Below are positions 55,729-64,000 of a stretch of 64,000 nucleotides of DNA, piece by piece (position 1 is the first letter of the stretch; the number at the start of each line of letters is the position of its first letter). Source of the stretch: Calidifontibacillus erzurumensis (GTDB taxonomy: Bacteria > Bacillota > Bacilli > Bacillales > Bacillaceae_J); NCBI RefSeq assembly GCF_013303125.1, contig NZ_JABTTE010000001.1, positions 186,001 to 250,000 on the forward strand. Reading direction: 5' to 3'. The notes below the pieces were generated by a model. The model saw nothing but the letters and a program-made list of their open reading frames with translations, was not told the origin of the DNA and ran no database searches. Position numbers and translations under genes: made by a program.

Positions 55729-57027
55729 TTGAAGCTGGATTTGATTAGAAAAATAGTTGGGTTTATTCTCCTTGTTCTTTTAATTGGTGTTGGTTTTCTA
55801 AAACCAATTCAAGAGTATATTTCCATTCCGAAAGAAATTATACTCTTTGAAGGACAAGAAGCAACGGTAACATCATTACCAGTTTTTTCACAATCTAAAA
55901 CGAATGCCATTTATTCAATTGCAGAAAATGGTGATGCAAAGACGCTTTCTATAAAAGGGGAAGAAAGCGGTGAAGAAAAAATGTTACTTGAAATGGCAGA
56001 ATTCCCTATAAAAAAAGTTGATATAAAAGTATTACCAGATATAAAAATCGTTCCTGGAGGACAATCGATCGGTGTTAAATTAAATACACTTGGTGTATTA
56101 GTCGTCGGTCACCATTTAATCGAAACAGAACAAGGTCCGAAATCACCGGGAGAAGAAGCAGGAATTAAGGTTGGTGACATTATCATGGAAATAAACGGCC
56201 AGCCAATCCAAGAAATGACCGAAGTTTCCCCTCTTGTTGATGAAGCTGGCGAAAAAGGAAAACCTTTGCAATTAGTCATCTTAAGAGATAATAAAAAATT
56301 TGAAACAGAACTAAAGCCGTTGAAAGCAAAACATGAAAACAGCTATCGAATGGGGCTGTTTATAAGAGATTCAGCCGCAGGAATCGGTACAATGACATTT
56401 TACCACCCGGAAACAAAAAAATACGGTGCACTTGGTCATGTAATTTCAGATATGGATACGAAGAAGCCAATTGTCGTCCATGATGGACAAATTGTCCGAT
56501 CGACCGTAACATCCATTGAGAAAGGTGCGAATGGAAATCCTGGTGAAAAATTGGCTCGATTTTCAAATGAAAAAGATATTATTGGGAATATTACCCGCAA
56601 CAGTCCGTTTGGAATTTTTGGCGAATTAACAAAAGAGATTAAAAACGGTATTATGGATGAACCAATGCCAATTGCTTTGGCGAGTGAAGTAAAAGAAGGG
56701 CCAGCAAAAATATTAACGGTTGTTGAAGGCGATAAAGTGCAGGAATTTGATGTAGAAGTGGTTAGCTCTGTACCGCAGAAATTCCCTGCTACAAAAGGAT
56801 TGGTTATTAAAATATCCGATCCGGAACTATTAGAAAAAACAGGTGGAATTGTTCAAGGAATGAGCGGTAGCCCAATCATTCAAGACGGTAAAATTATAGG
56901 TGCTGTTACCCATGTGTTTGTCAACGACCCAACAAGCGGATATGGGGTTCATATTGAATGGATGTTAAATGAAGCAGGAATTGATATTTATGAAAAAAAC
57001 GACAAAACAGAGAAAAAAGCGAGCTAA
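55729..57027 (+). CDS. spoIVB: Stage IV sporulation serine protease SpoIVB
   Basis: 432 aa. Made in the forespore and secreted to the space between the membranes, where it triggers pro-sigma-K processing. N-terminal membrane/signal segment ([16 protein letters not shown]), PDZ domain (about 105-195; [22 protein letters not shown]), and S55 protease domain with His about 237 in YGALGHVIS and Ser in GMSGSPI (379-381). TTG 55729 fits AGGAG 10 bases upstream; the ATG at 55725 is out of frame. Confidence 0.95.
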   Translation: MKLDLIRKIVGFILLVLLIGVGFLKPIQEYISIPKEIILFEGQEATVTSLPVFSQSKTNAIYSIAENGDAKTLSIKGEESGEEKMLLEMAEFPIKKVDIKVLPDIKIVPGGQSIGVKLNTLGVLVVGHHLIETEQGPKSPGEEAGIKVGDIIMEINGQPIQEMTEVSPLVDEAGEKGKPLQLVILRDNKKFETELKPLKAKHENSYRMGLFIRDSAAGIGTMTFYHPETKKYGALGHVISDMDTKKPIVVHDGQIVRSTVTSIEKGANGNPGEKLARFSNEKDIIGNITRNSPFGIFGELTKEIKNGIMDEPMPIALASEVKEGPAKILTVVEGDKVQEFDVEVVSSVPQKFPATKGLVIKISDPELLEKTGGIVQGMSGSPIIQDGKIIGAVTHVFVNDPTSGYGVHIEWMLNEAGIDIYEKNDKTEKKAS

Positions 57028-57047
57028 ATTACAGCTCGCTTTTTTGA
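57015..57047 (+). terminator. Terminator after spoIVB
   Basis: AAAGCGAGCT / AGCTCGCTTT with a 7-base loop, followed by T. The 5' arm lies in the last codons of spoIVB. Confidence 0.9.
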
Positions 57048-57052
57048 TTTTA

Positions 57053-57192
57053 TTCGACAAATTTTGTAGATATTATTGTCAAATTACGAAAAAAGTCGAA
57101 TGGAAGAGAAAAAAGAAGAAAAATAGAGATAATGAGGAATTTTCAATATTTTTTTGATTATTTAAAGGATTTTCCGTTGCATTGTCGAAACT
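57053..57192 (+). promoter_or_regulatory. spo0A control region: 0A boxes and sigma-H-like promoter
   Basis: Perfect 0A boxes occur at 57182-57189 (TTGTCGAA) and, inverted, at 57053-57060 (TTCGACAA), with a near match AGTCGAA around 57097. A sigma-H-like pattern, AAAGGATTT, 11 bases, GTCGAAACT (about 57164-57192), overlaps the proximal 0A box. In B. subtilis spo0A is likewise driven by sigma-H and feedback-controlled by Spo0A~P. Confidence 0.65.
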
Positions 57193-57238
57193 TTCAGTTA
57201 GAATAAAATTAGAGAAATAAACGAGGAGGAAGTTTGTT

Positions 57239-58027
57239 GTGTTAAAGAAAATTAAAGTTTGTCTGGTTGATGATAACCGCGAATTAGTTTCTTTATTAGA
57301 AGATTATTTATCCAATCAGGATGATATAGAAGTAATTGGTGTCGCATATAACGGTCAAGAATGCTTAACATTATTGGAAAGCCATGACCCAGATGTTTTA
57401 GTATTGGATATTATCATGCCACATTTAGATGGATTGGCAGTCCTTGAAAAAATGAAGGAATTGCCTAAATCCACACTTCCGAATGTTATTATGTTGACTG
57501 CATTTGGACAGGAAGATGTTACGACTAAAGCCGTAGAGCTTGGGGCATCATATTTTATTTTGAAACCATTTGATATGGAAAATTTAGTTAACCATATTCG
57601 TCAAGTATCGGGTAAAACAACGACTATTGTTAAGCGCCCAACTGTCACAAGACCTGTTTCAGAGCCAAAAGCTAAAAGTCTAGATGCAAATATTACAAGT
57701 ATTATACATGAAATTGGCGTACCTGCACATATTAAAGGGTACTTATATTTACGTGAAGCGATTTCAATGGTCTACAATGATATCGAATTGTTAGGATCGA
57801 TAACAAAAGTATTATATCCAGATATTGCTAAAAAATATAACACAACCGCATCCCGGGTTGAGCGGGCAATCCGTCATGCAATTGAGGTGGCGTGGAGCCG
57901 CGGTAATATCGAATCCATTTCGAACTTGTTTGGCTATACAGTTAGCATGTCAAAAGCAAAACCAACAAACTCCGAGTTTATTGCTATGGTTGCCGACAAA
58001 CTCCGTTTAGAACATATGGCTTCTTGA
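57239..58027 (+). CDS. spo0A: Sporulation master response regulator Spo0A
   Basis: 262 aa, GTG start behind GAGGAGGA. Receiver domain with acidic pair D11-D12, phosphorylated Asp57 ([12 protein letters not shown]), and Lys in ILKPFD. After a short hinge comes the Spo0A DNA-binding domain ([49 protein letters not shown]). Controls entry to sporulation. Confidence 0.98.
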   Translation: MLKKIKVCLVDDNRELVSLLEDYLSNQDDIEVIGVAYNGQECLTLLESHDPDVLVLDIIMPHLDGLAVLEKMKELPKSTLPNVIMLTAFGQEDVTTKAVELGASYFILKPFDMENLVNHIRQVSGKTTTIVKRPTVTRPVSEPKAKSLDANITSIIHEIGVPAHIKGYLYLREAISMVYNDIELLGSITKVLYPDIAKKYNTTASRVERAIRHAIEVAWSRGNIESISNLFGYTVSMSKAKPTNSEFIAMVADKLRLEHMAS

Positions 58028-58140
58028 GAGGGCAAGAACCCTGGTAAAGCAAATTGTAAATGATTAAAGTAGGTAATGTGAATTTTCGCATTAGTGACCA
58101 ATAAACTTTTAATTTTGTACGAACGCTAATAATAAAGCTA

Positions 58141-58195
58141 TAAAAAGGCATCATTTATTTATGGGAATCCCATATATAAGTGGTGCTTTTTGTTT
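58141..58195 (+). terminator. Terminator after spo0A
   Basis: A-rich AAAAAGGCATCATTT pairs imperfectly with AAGTGGTGCTTTTT, with an inner ATGGGA/TCCCAT helix, and ends in T. Confidence 0.7.
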
Positions 58196-58489
58196 TGATT
58201 GATTTTGTGCTAATGAATAACTCTTTTTTTGTTTATTTTTATAAAACTTGGAAAATTGAATTATTAAGGGTACACCATACTTCTACCAGTATTTTTCGGC
58301 GAAGGGGGAGAAGGGGAAGCAAGTAGTTTTGCACAGCATCTTGTTATTTTGAATCTGCATATTATAATTAATTTTTACTTTGACATAAGACATAACTTAT
58401 TGTATATGACTATTGAATTTGAGTAATAAATATTTTATATGATGGGTAAAACGTAACTACACAGTCAATACCTACGGCAGGAGGTGTCA
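58196..58489. other. Intergenic stretch with a possible promoter
   Basis: About 290 bp without a gene. TTGACA at 58380-58385 and TATATG 17 bases later could be a sigma-A promoter for the following DUF559 gene, whose AGGAGG lies at 58479-58484. Confidence 0.4.
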
Positions 58490-58846
58490 ATGTACATAGA
58501 TTATATTGTATTTTTCGGTTTAATACTGGTCGGTATTATAGTTGTAATGATTGCACCTAAGAGGTCAACTACAATTAATTATGAATTAAAGAAAACTGAA
58601 TCGCCAATAGAACGCAAATTATACCGAGCCTTATATCTAAACGGTTATAATGTAATAACGCAGTACCGAATAGGTCCATATAGAGCTGATTTATATTTGC
58701 CTGCATATCAATTAGTTATCGAATGTGATGGTAAACAATGGCATGGTCCAGATCGAAAAAGATGCCACCGTAAAAGAGACAATTTTATGCAAAGTAGGAG
58801 TTATCAAGTAATACGTTTTACTGGCAGCGAAATAAATCGTAATTGA
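58490..58846 (+). CDS. Membrane-anchored DUF559 (PD-(D/E)xK nuclease-like) protein
   Basis: 118 aa. One N-terminal membrane helix (residues 2-22), then a DUF559/Vsr-like domain: ESPIERKLYRALYLNG, Asp in YRADLYLP, and the E-x-D/K catalytic pattern VIECDGKQWH, followed by basic residues and VIRFTGSEI. The family usually continues with a further helix after this strand, so the C-terminus (NRN-stop) may be shortened. ATG 58490 is 5 bases after AGGAGG. No partner gene is next to it. Nuclease activity is inferred from the motif. Confidence 0.7.
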   Translation: MYIDYIVFFGLILVGIIVVMIAPKRSTTINYELKKTESPIERKLYRALYLNGYNVITQYRIGPYRADLYLPAYQLVIECDGKQWHGPDRKRCHRKRDNFMQSRSYQVIRFTGSEINRN

Positions 58847-59198
58847 GGTTACGTTTTAAGACGAATTGATGCTGGAAGAAATTGTCAGATCTAGCAGTCG
58901 GCTTAATCTATCCTATACCGTTCAACATCTTTTAATGATAATGATTCGTGGTGAGTAGTCTATAAGAAAATAGAAAACAGCGAATTATAGAACTCAATCC
59001 TTTTTTAAAGTTAAGAATCTAATTGACCTGCTCAATTTATGCTGAAAATATTCAGCATAAATTCCATCACAACAAACAAGGTGGCCAATTAATTAACTTA
59101 TTTATCTGAAATTTTCATTGCAGGATTTGCTTTAGTCCTTTAAAATATATACCAACATCAAAATAGTATTGATTAAATAAATAGGTGGTTGGGAAAAG
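58847..59198. other. Intergenic region upstream of the aspartokinase gene
   Basis: About 350 bp with no gene. It holds a perfect 13-bp inverted repeat (listed separately) and, just before the start, the ribosome-binding site AGGTGG. No lysine riboswitch or T-box signature was seen. Confidence 0.6.
59034..59063. repeat. Perfect 13-bp inverted repeat upstream of the aspartokinase
   Basis: AATTTATGCTGAA, AATA, TTCAGCATAAATT. No T run follows, so an operator or RNA stem is more likely than a terminator. TTGACC lies about 12 bases upstream (59022-59027). Confidence 0.7.
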
Positions 59199-60590
59199 AT
59201 GAAAGTTGCAAAATTTGGTGGAACTTCTGTAGCAAGTGCTGAACAACTAAAAAAAGTAGCTAATATCATTAAAGCAGATCCTGAGAGAAAAATAATTGTC
59301 GTTTCTGCTCCCGGGAAAAGATTTAAAGAAGATACAAAGGTAACGGATTTGCTAATCGCTTTAGGGGAACGTGCTCTTAAAGGCGAAAGTACTGATGAAC
59401 AATTAACTGCGATTATTAATAGATACAAGGACATAGCTGAAGATTTAAACCTTTCAAAAGAAATCGTTGATGAAATTGCAGAAAATTTGAAAGAACTTGT
59501 GAATTCAGACTGCTCTAACAAAGAACGGTTTATGGATCGGTTAAAAGCGAGCGGAGAAGATAATAATGCGAAGTTGTTTGCCAATTATTTAAATTCAATT
59601 GGCATTGCTGCGTCTTATGTAAATCCGAAGGAAGCGGGCATTATCGTAACAGATGATCCAGGAAACGCTCAAACGTTGCCAGAAACTTATGAAAATCTAA
59701 AAAAATTAAAAGATCGCAAGGAAGTTCTTGTAGTACCAGGCTTTTTTGGGTTCTCTCCTGAAGGAAATTTAGTTACATTTTCTAGAGGCGGTTCCGATAT
59801 AACAGGATCGATTTTGGCAGCTGGTGTGGATGCTGAACTATACGAAAATTTCACGGATGTAGATTCCGTCTTTGTTGCTAATCCGAATATCGTGGAAAAT
59901 CCAAAAGAAATTAAAGAACTGACTTATAAAGAAATGCGCGAACTTTCTTATGCGGGGTTTTCTGTATTTCATGACGAGGCTCTTATTCCAGCATTCCGTG
60001 CCGGCATCCCTGTTTGTATTAAAAATACAAATAATCCGTCAGCTCCTGGCACATTAATTGTTGCAAAAAGAGATTATTCTAAAGAGCCTGTTGCAGGTAT
60101 TGCGAGTGATACAGGCTTCTGTAGCATTTATGTAAGTAAATACTTAATGAACCGGGAAATTGGCTTTGGACGTCGTTTGCTGCAAATTTTAGAGGATGAA
60201 GGGATTTCTTATGAACATATGCCTTCAGGTATTGATGATACATCGATTATTTTGCGGGAAAATCAATTAACCCCTGAGAAAGAAGAGCGCGTATTAAAAC
60301 GAATTAAAACGGAATTAAACGTTGACACAATTTCTATTCGTCATAATCAAGCAGTAATCATGGTTGTGGGCGAAGGAATGACTAGCTATATCGGTATTTC
60401 AGCAAAAGCGACTGCTGCTTTTGCACGTGCAGGTGTTAATATTGAAATGATTAATCAAGGTTCATCAGAAGTCAGCATGATGTTTGCTGTTGCTGCTGAG
60501 GATGCACCGAAAGCGGTACAAGCGCTTTACAATGAGTTCTTTGCAAATACAAAAGAGCAGGAAATGCCGCTCGTATTAGAAATGAAATAA
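59199..60590 (+). CDS. yclM: Aspartokinase III, YclM/ThrD type
   Basis: 463 aa. Phosphorylates aspartate in the lysine, threonine and methionine pathway. Seen: KFGGTSVASAEQL at the N-terminus, VVSAPGKRFKEDTKVTDLL, GFFGFSPEGNLVTFSRGGSDITGSILA, and two C-terminal ACT domains (around 325-390 and 400-463; INQGSSEVSMMFAV). Sequence style matches B. subtilis YclM rather than LysC or DapG. In B. subtilis yclM is at another locus, so its place between spo0A and yqzF is unusual. Confidence 0.93.
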   Translation: MKVAKFGGTSVASAEQLKKVANIIKADPERKIIVVSAPGKRFKEDTKVTDLLIALGERALKGESTDEQLTAIINRYKDIAEDLNLSKEIVDEIAENLKELVNSDCSNKERFMDRLKASGEDNNAKLFANYLNSIGIAASYVNPKEAGIIVTDDPGNAQTLPETYENLKKLKDRKEVLVVPGFFGFSPEGNLVTFSRGGSDITGSILAAGVDAELYENFTDVDSVFVANPNIVENPKEIKELTYKEMRELSYAGFSVFHDEALIPAFRAGIPVCIKNTNNPSAPGTLIVAKRDYSKEPVAGIASDTGFCSIYVSKYLMNREIGFGRRLLQILEDEGISYEHMPSGIDDTSIILRENQLTPEKEERVLKRIKTELNVDTISIRHNQAVIMVVGEGMTSYIGISAKATAAFARAGVNIEMINQGSSEVSMMFAVAAEDAPKAVQALYNEFFANTKEQEMPLVLEMK

Positions 60591-60606
60591 TTATAAAATA
60601 AAAATT

Positions 60607-60630
60607 GGCGCATGAATATTTTCATGCGCC
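60607..60630. terminator. Bidirectional terminator between aspartokinase and yqzF
   Basis: Perfect 10-bp stem GGCGCATGAA / TTCATGCGCC with a 4-base loop. The T run is better on the reverse strand (AATTTTTATTTTAT). Confidence 0.85.
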
Positions 60631-60878
60631 TACTCTATTTTGCCCTCTTTTTGAAAACGAGGCTGCAATTTTTTTCTTTTTTTATCCCGATGAAAAATAA
60701 ATCCAGCAACAAAAAAAAGCCCTAGCAAAAACAATAATAGACCGATGACAAATTGCAGCCATAAAAATGGAATATGAAATTGGGTGATGCCAAAAAGTGT
60801 GTCACGCATTAATTTAAAACCTAAAACTGCTAAAAAACCGGGTATAGCGACGATTAATAAAGCAATGAAACGGCTCAT
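60630..60878 (-). CDS. yqzF: Small membrane protein YqzF (DUF2627)
   Basis: 82 aa with two membrane segments (FIALLIVAIPGFLAVLGFKLM and FLWLQFVIGLLLFLLGLFFVAGF), then a basic tail HRDKKRKKLQPRF. AAAGGAAT precedes the ATG on this strand. Same position next to bkdR as in B. subtilis; function unknown. Confidence 0.85.
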   Translation of the reverse strand: MSRFIALLIVAIPGFLAVLGFKLMRDTLFGITQFHIPFLWLQFVIGLLLFLLGLFFVAGFIFHRDKKRKKLQPRFQKEGKIE

Positions 60879-61030
60879 TTTTAAATTCCTTTCGTAAAAC
60901 TTACGATGTTAATTATACCATGAAATATTATGAAAGAAATAAGAAGAAAAGATTGATTTTTTTGCCATATTTAGAGAAGATAAGGGTACTGAACAATTTT
61001 GCATGATTGACCAAACAGGAGTGAAAGAAA

Positions 61031-62440
61031 ATGCAAAATGTCAATCCATCCGATTTACACGCAAAAATGTTAGAAGCGATCATTCAATCTTCCGATGAAG
61101 CAATTTCTGTCGTTGACGAACATGGGAATGGCATCATGATTAATCCTGCATATACCCGTTTAACTGGGCTGACGCGCGAACAAGTTGTTGGAAAGCCTGC
61201 GACTGCCGATATATACGAAGGGGAAAGCATGCATTTAAAAGTTCTTAAGACGAAAAAACCGGTGAGAGGAGTCAGGATGAAAGTTGGCCCCAATCGAAAA
61301 GATGTCATCGTAAATGTCGCACCGATTATCGTAGATGGTGTCTTAAAAGGAAGCGTTGGTGTGATCCATGACGTATCGGAGATACAATCGTTAACCGAAG
61401 AACTTCAAAAAGCGAGACAAATTATCCGAACATTAGAAGCGAAATATACGTTTAGTGATATTATTGGATCTTCGGAAGAAATGCAACTCGCAATTGAAAA
61501 AGCGAAATTAGGGGCGAAAACGCCGGCGACCGTGCTTTTGCGAGGTGAATCTGGTACAGGGAAAGAGCTTTTTGCCCATGCGATTCATAATGAAAGCAAC
61601 AGAAAATACAATAAATTTATACGTGTAAACTGTGCTGCTATTTCTGAATCATTGTTGGAAAGTGAATTGTTCGGCTATGAGGAAGGAGCATTTTCTGGAG
61701 CGCGCCGCGGAGGGAAGCGGGGTTTGTTCGAGGAAGCGAATAATGGCAGTATTTTTCTAGATGAAATCGGTGAATTGTCTCCGGAAACACAAGCAAAATT
61801 ACTAAGAGTGTTGCAAGAGAATGAAATTGTTCGTGTGGGGGGAACAAAAGCAATCCCAATTAACGTTCGTGTCATTGCAGCAACAAATATAAATCTTGAA
61901 AAGGCGATGGCTGAAGGAAAATTTCGAGAAGATTTATACTATCGTATTAATAAATTGCCCATACATATTCCACCGCTGCGTGACCGAAAAGATGATATTC
62001 CATTGTTAGTTCGACACCTTTTGCAGAAAATTAATCAAGATTATGGTCGTAATGTGGAAGGATTGACAGATGCTGCACTCCGTTATTTACAACAATACCA
62101 TTGGCCTGGTAATGTTCGGGAGCTAGAAAATATTCTCGGCCGGGCGGTCATATATATGCATTTTAATGAAACGATGATTGATGTTCACCATATTCCTACT
62201 TTAGAAGCGGAAATCAATCAACAAAAAAAAGATGAACTTCCGATGTTCATTGATTTGGATGGAGGAAATAAAATAAAATTAGCAGATATGATTGAACAGT
62301 TTGAAGCAAAAATCATTCATGCTGCATTGAAAAAAAATAAAGGGAATAAAACTGAGACAGCTAGGCAATTAGGAATTTCTCTCAGAAATTTGTACTATAA
62401 AATTGAAAAATATAATCTTGCAAATGATAGCGTGCAATAA
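61031..62440 (+). CDS. bkdR: Sigma-54-dependent activator BkdR
   Basis: 469 aa. N-terminal PAS domain (about 8-110; [12 protein letters not shown]-like, [17 protein letters not shown]), central AAA+ domain with Walker [31 protein letters not shown], Walker [10 protein letters not shown] and the Arg-finger block, and a C-terminal Fis-type helix-turn-helix ([20 protein letters not shown]). The sigma-54 contact loop reads GAFSGA instead of GAFTGA. B. subtilis BkdR is about 692 aa, so this protein lacks an N-terminal segment of roughly 200 residues. It should activate the -24/-12 promoter just downstream. Confidence 0.92.
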   Translation: MQNVNPSDLHAKMLEAIIQSSDEAISVVDEHGNGIMINPAYTRLTGLTREQVVGKPATADIYEGESMHLKVLKTKKPVRGVRMKVGPNRKDVIVNVAPIIVDGVLKGSVGVIHDVSEIQSLTEELQKARQIIRTLEAKYTFSDIIGSSEEMQLAIEKAKLGAKTPATVLLRGESGTGKELFAHAIHNESNRKYNKFIRVNCAAISESLLESELFGYEEGAFSGARRGGKRGLFEEANNGSIFLDEIGELSPETQAKLLRVLQENEIVRVGGTKAIPINVRVIAATNINLEKAMAEGKFREDLYYRINKLPIHIPPLRDRKDDIPLLVRHLLQKINQDYGRNVEGLTDAALRYLQQYHWPGNVRELENILGRAVIYMHFNETMIDVHHIPTLEAEINQQKKDELPMFIDLDGGNKIKLADMIEQFEAKIIHAALKKNKGNKTETARQLGISLRNLYYKIEKYNLANDSVQ

Positions 62441-62482
62441 ATTGCATATATGAAAATTATTGCATGAGTATTATACAGAAAA

Positions 62483-62554
62483 ATAAAGCGCTTTCAATTA
62501 TGTGTTTTTGGCATAATTATTGCATTTTTTATTGTAAAGAAAAATTGAAGCGCT
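62483..62554 (+). promoter_or_regulatory. Sigma-54 promoter of the bkd operon with flanking repeats
   Basis: TGGCAT-N5-TTGCA (62509-62524) has the invariant GG and GC ten bases apart, as sigma-54 requires. On either side lie AGCGCTTTCAATT (62487-62499) and AATTGAAGCGCT (62543-62554), an inverted pair differing by one base. The upstream copy also fits a CcpA cre site (AAAGCGCTTTCA core). Confidence 0.8.
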
Positions 62555-62596
62555 GCGACAATTATCGAATAAGGATATGTATAGGGGGACTAAAAT

Positions 62597-64000
62597 ATGG
62601 CAACAGAATACGATCTCGTTATCCTAGGTGGGGGTACAGGAGGTTATGTGGCAGCAATACGTGCCGCCCAACTTGGGTTAAAAACAGCGTTAGTAGAAAA
62701 AAAGAAATTAGGTGGGACTTGCTTGCACCACGGCTGCATACCTAGCAAAGCGCTTCTTCGTAGTGCTGAAGTATTTGCGACCGCCAAGCGCGGGGAGGAA
62801 TTTGGCGTACTTTTATCTGATGTAAAACTTGATTTTTCTAAAGTACAATCTCGTAAACAAAAAATTATCGATCAACTTCATCGAGGCATTGAACATTTAA
62901 TGAAGAAAAATAAAATTGACGTTTATGAAGGAGTAGGACGAATTCTTGGCCCTTCGATTTTTTCTCCTACACCGGGCACTATTTCTGTTGAAATGAATAA
63001 CGGAACGGAAAATGAAATACTAATTCCAAAACATGTAATTATTGCTACTGGTTCTAGACCACGAACATTACCGGGTTTAGAAATAGATGGAAAATATGTA
63101 ATGACATCCGATGAAGCGTTAGAAATGGAAAATCTTCCTCAATTAATTCTAATTATCGGTGGCGGTGTTATAGGAATCGAATGGGCATCGATGTTATCAG
63201 ATTTTGGTGTTGAAGTGACTGTTTTGGAATATGCTGACCGGATTTTGCCAACTGAAGATCAAGAGATATCGAAAGAAATGCAGCGAATTATGAAAAAAAG
63301 AAAGATTAAGGTCGTAACTGGTGCAAAAGTTCTTCCAGAAACTTTCGAAAAAGGTAACGGAGTAACGATTGCTGCAGAAGTAAAAGGAGAACAACAACTC
63401 TTCTCAGCTGATACGATTCTAGTATCTGTCGGCCGCCAAGCAAATATTGAGGATATTGGTTTGCAAAATACATCCATTGAAATTGAAAAAGGGTATATAA
63501 AAACGAATGAATTTTATCAAACAAAAGAAAAGCACATTTATGCGATTGGAGATGTAATCGGCGGATTGCAGCTTGCCCATGTAGCTTCCCATGAAGGCAT
63601 CCTGGCAGTTGAACATATTGCTGGTGAAAATCCTAATCCGATCGATTATACACTTATTTCAAAATGCATTTATTCAAATCCTGAAGTTGCAAGTGTTGGT
63701 TTAACTGAAGAGGAAGCTAAACAAAAAGGGTTTCCTGTAAAAGTCGGAAAATTTATGTTTCGAGCAATTGGGAAAGCGCTCGTTTTTGGTGAATCAGATG
63801 GATTTGTAAAAATTGTAGCTAACAGTGAGACAGATGATTTATTAGGTGTCCATATGATTGGTCCTCATGTTACAGATTTAATTTCTGAAGCAGGACTTGC
63901 GAAAGTTCTTGATGCAACACCTTGGGAAATTGCTCATACAATCCATCCGCATCCAACTTTATCAGAAGTCATTGGAGAAGCTGCATTGGCTGTTGATGGA
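62597..64000 (+). CDS. lpdV: Dihydrolipoamide dehydrogenase LpdV (partial, runs off the window)
   Basis: 468 codons visible and still open at the window end. FAD-dependent E3 subunit of the branched-chain 2-oxoacid dehydrogenase. Seen: FAD motif LVILGGGTGGYVAAIRAAQLG, redox disulfide GGTCLHHGCIPSK, NAD-binding IIGGGVIGIEWASML, YAIGDVIGG, and the C-terminal HPHPTLSE with the catalytic His. AGGGGGA precedes the ATG. It is the first gene after the sigma-54 promoter; ptb, bcd and buk, which come first in B. subtilis, are absent here. Confidence 0.95.
   Translation, partial: MATEYDLVILGGGTGGYVAAIRAAQLGLKTALVEKKKLGGTCLHHGCIPSKALLRSAEVFATAKRGEEFGVLLSDVKLDFSKVQSRKQKIIDQLHRGIEHLMKKNKIDVYEGVGRILGPSIFSPTPGTISVEMNNGTENEILIPKHVIIATGSRPRTLPGLEIDGKYVMTSDEALEMENLPQLILIIGGGVIGIEWASMLSDFGVEVTVLEYADRILPTEDQEISKEMQRIMKKRKIKVVTGAKVLPETFEKGNGVTIAAEVKGEQQLFSADTILVSVGRQANIEDIGLQNTSIEIEKGYIKTNEFYQTKEKHIYAIGDVIGGLQLAHVASHEGILAVEHIAGENPNPIDYTLISKCIYSNPEVASVGLTEEEAKQKGFPVKVGKFMFRAIGKALVFGESDGFVKIVANSETDDLLGVHMIGPHVTDLISEAGLAKVLDATPWEIAHTIHPHPTLSEVIGEAALAVDG

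Noticed and set aside
58847-59198. Lysine riboswitch or T-box before the aspartokinase
   Set aside because: No L-box core segments, no T-box sequence and no terminator near the start; only the 13-bp inverted repeat.
62464-62745. 93-codon frame overlapping the start of lpdV
   Set aside because: Spans the sigma-54 promoter and reads the lpdV coding start in a different frame. lpdV homology is unambiguous.
1-64000. CRISPR arrays, tRNA/rRNA genes, insertion sequences, prophage
   Set aside because: No regularly spaced repeats, no cloverleaf or rRNA signatures, and no transposase, integrase or phage structural genes seen on either strand.

Overview
The window reads as a chromosomal segment of a low-GC, endospore-forming Bacillaceae bacterium. 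Gene order follows the Bacillus subtilis yqgO to bkd stretch closely: gluP-yqgQ-glcK-yqgT-yqgU, the comG pilus operon, gcvT-gcvPA-gcvPB, lipM, yqhO to efp, the whole spoIIIA operon, accBC, nusB-folD-xseAB-ispA-dxs-yqxC-ahrC-recN, spoIVB-spo0A and bkdR-lpdV. No rRNA, tRNA, CRISPR array, prophage or insertion sequence was recognised. The genus cannot be fixed from the sequence alone.

Layout. 1-17 kb: a ThiF/MoeB E1-like enzyme, yqgO, a rhomboid protease without its usual TPR tail, a stand-alone spoVAF, glucokinase, a LysM/M14 peptidase, lipoprotein YqgU, a metallo-beta-lactamase-fold hydrolase, a MidA-like methyltransferase, small membrane proteins, a possible Fe-S-sensing HTH regulator, comGA-GG, aroK and yqzE. 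17-25 kb: moaA, yqhG and helicase yqhH (reverse strand), then a tandem glycine riboswitch driving gcvT-gcvPA-gcvPB, and rhodanese yqhL. 25-34 kb: lipM, then two genes not found at this place in B. subtilis. These are a B12-dependent ribonucleotide reductase (nrdJ) behind two NrdR-like boxes, and a Vga-like ABC-F ribosome-protection gene behind a leader that looks like a transcription attenuator. yqhO, yqhP and yqhQ follow. 34-49 kb: yqhR, aroQ, yqhT, efp, yqhV, spoIIIAA-AH (AD apparently starting at AUU), accB, accC, yqhY, nusB, folD, xseA, xseB and ispA.

The standout element lies at 49.2-50.5 kb. Between ispA and dxs there is a roughly 600-nt GC-richer non-coding stretch closed by complementary ends, followed by a small membrane-protein gene. 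Position and neighbours match the OLE (ornate, large, extremophilic) RNA and its partner OapA. The system is known, but rare and poorly understood.

50-64 kb: dxs, yqxC, ahrC, recN, spoIVB and spo0A (with 0A-box/sigma-H-like sites). Next come a membrane-anchored DUF559 nuclease-like gene, a YclM-type aspartokinase behind a perfect 13-bp inverted repeat, yqzF, the sigma-54 activator bkdR, and a -24/-12 promoter leading directly into lpdV, which runs off the window. The functional themes are sporulation (spoIIIA channel, SpoIVB, Spo0A), DNA uptake (comG), one-carbon and lipoate metabolism (gcv, lipM, lpdV, folD), fatty-acid and isoprenoid precursors (accBC, ispA, dxs), and accessory insertions in otherwise conserved slots.
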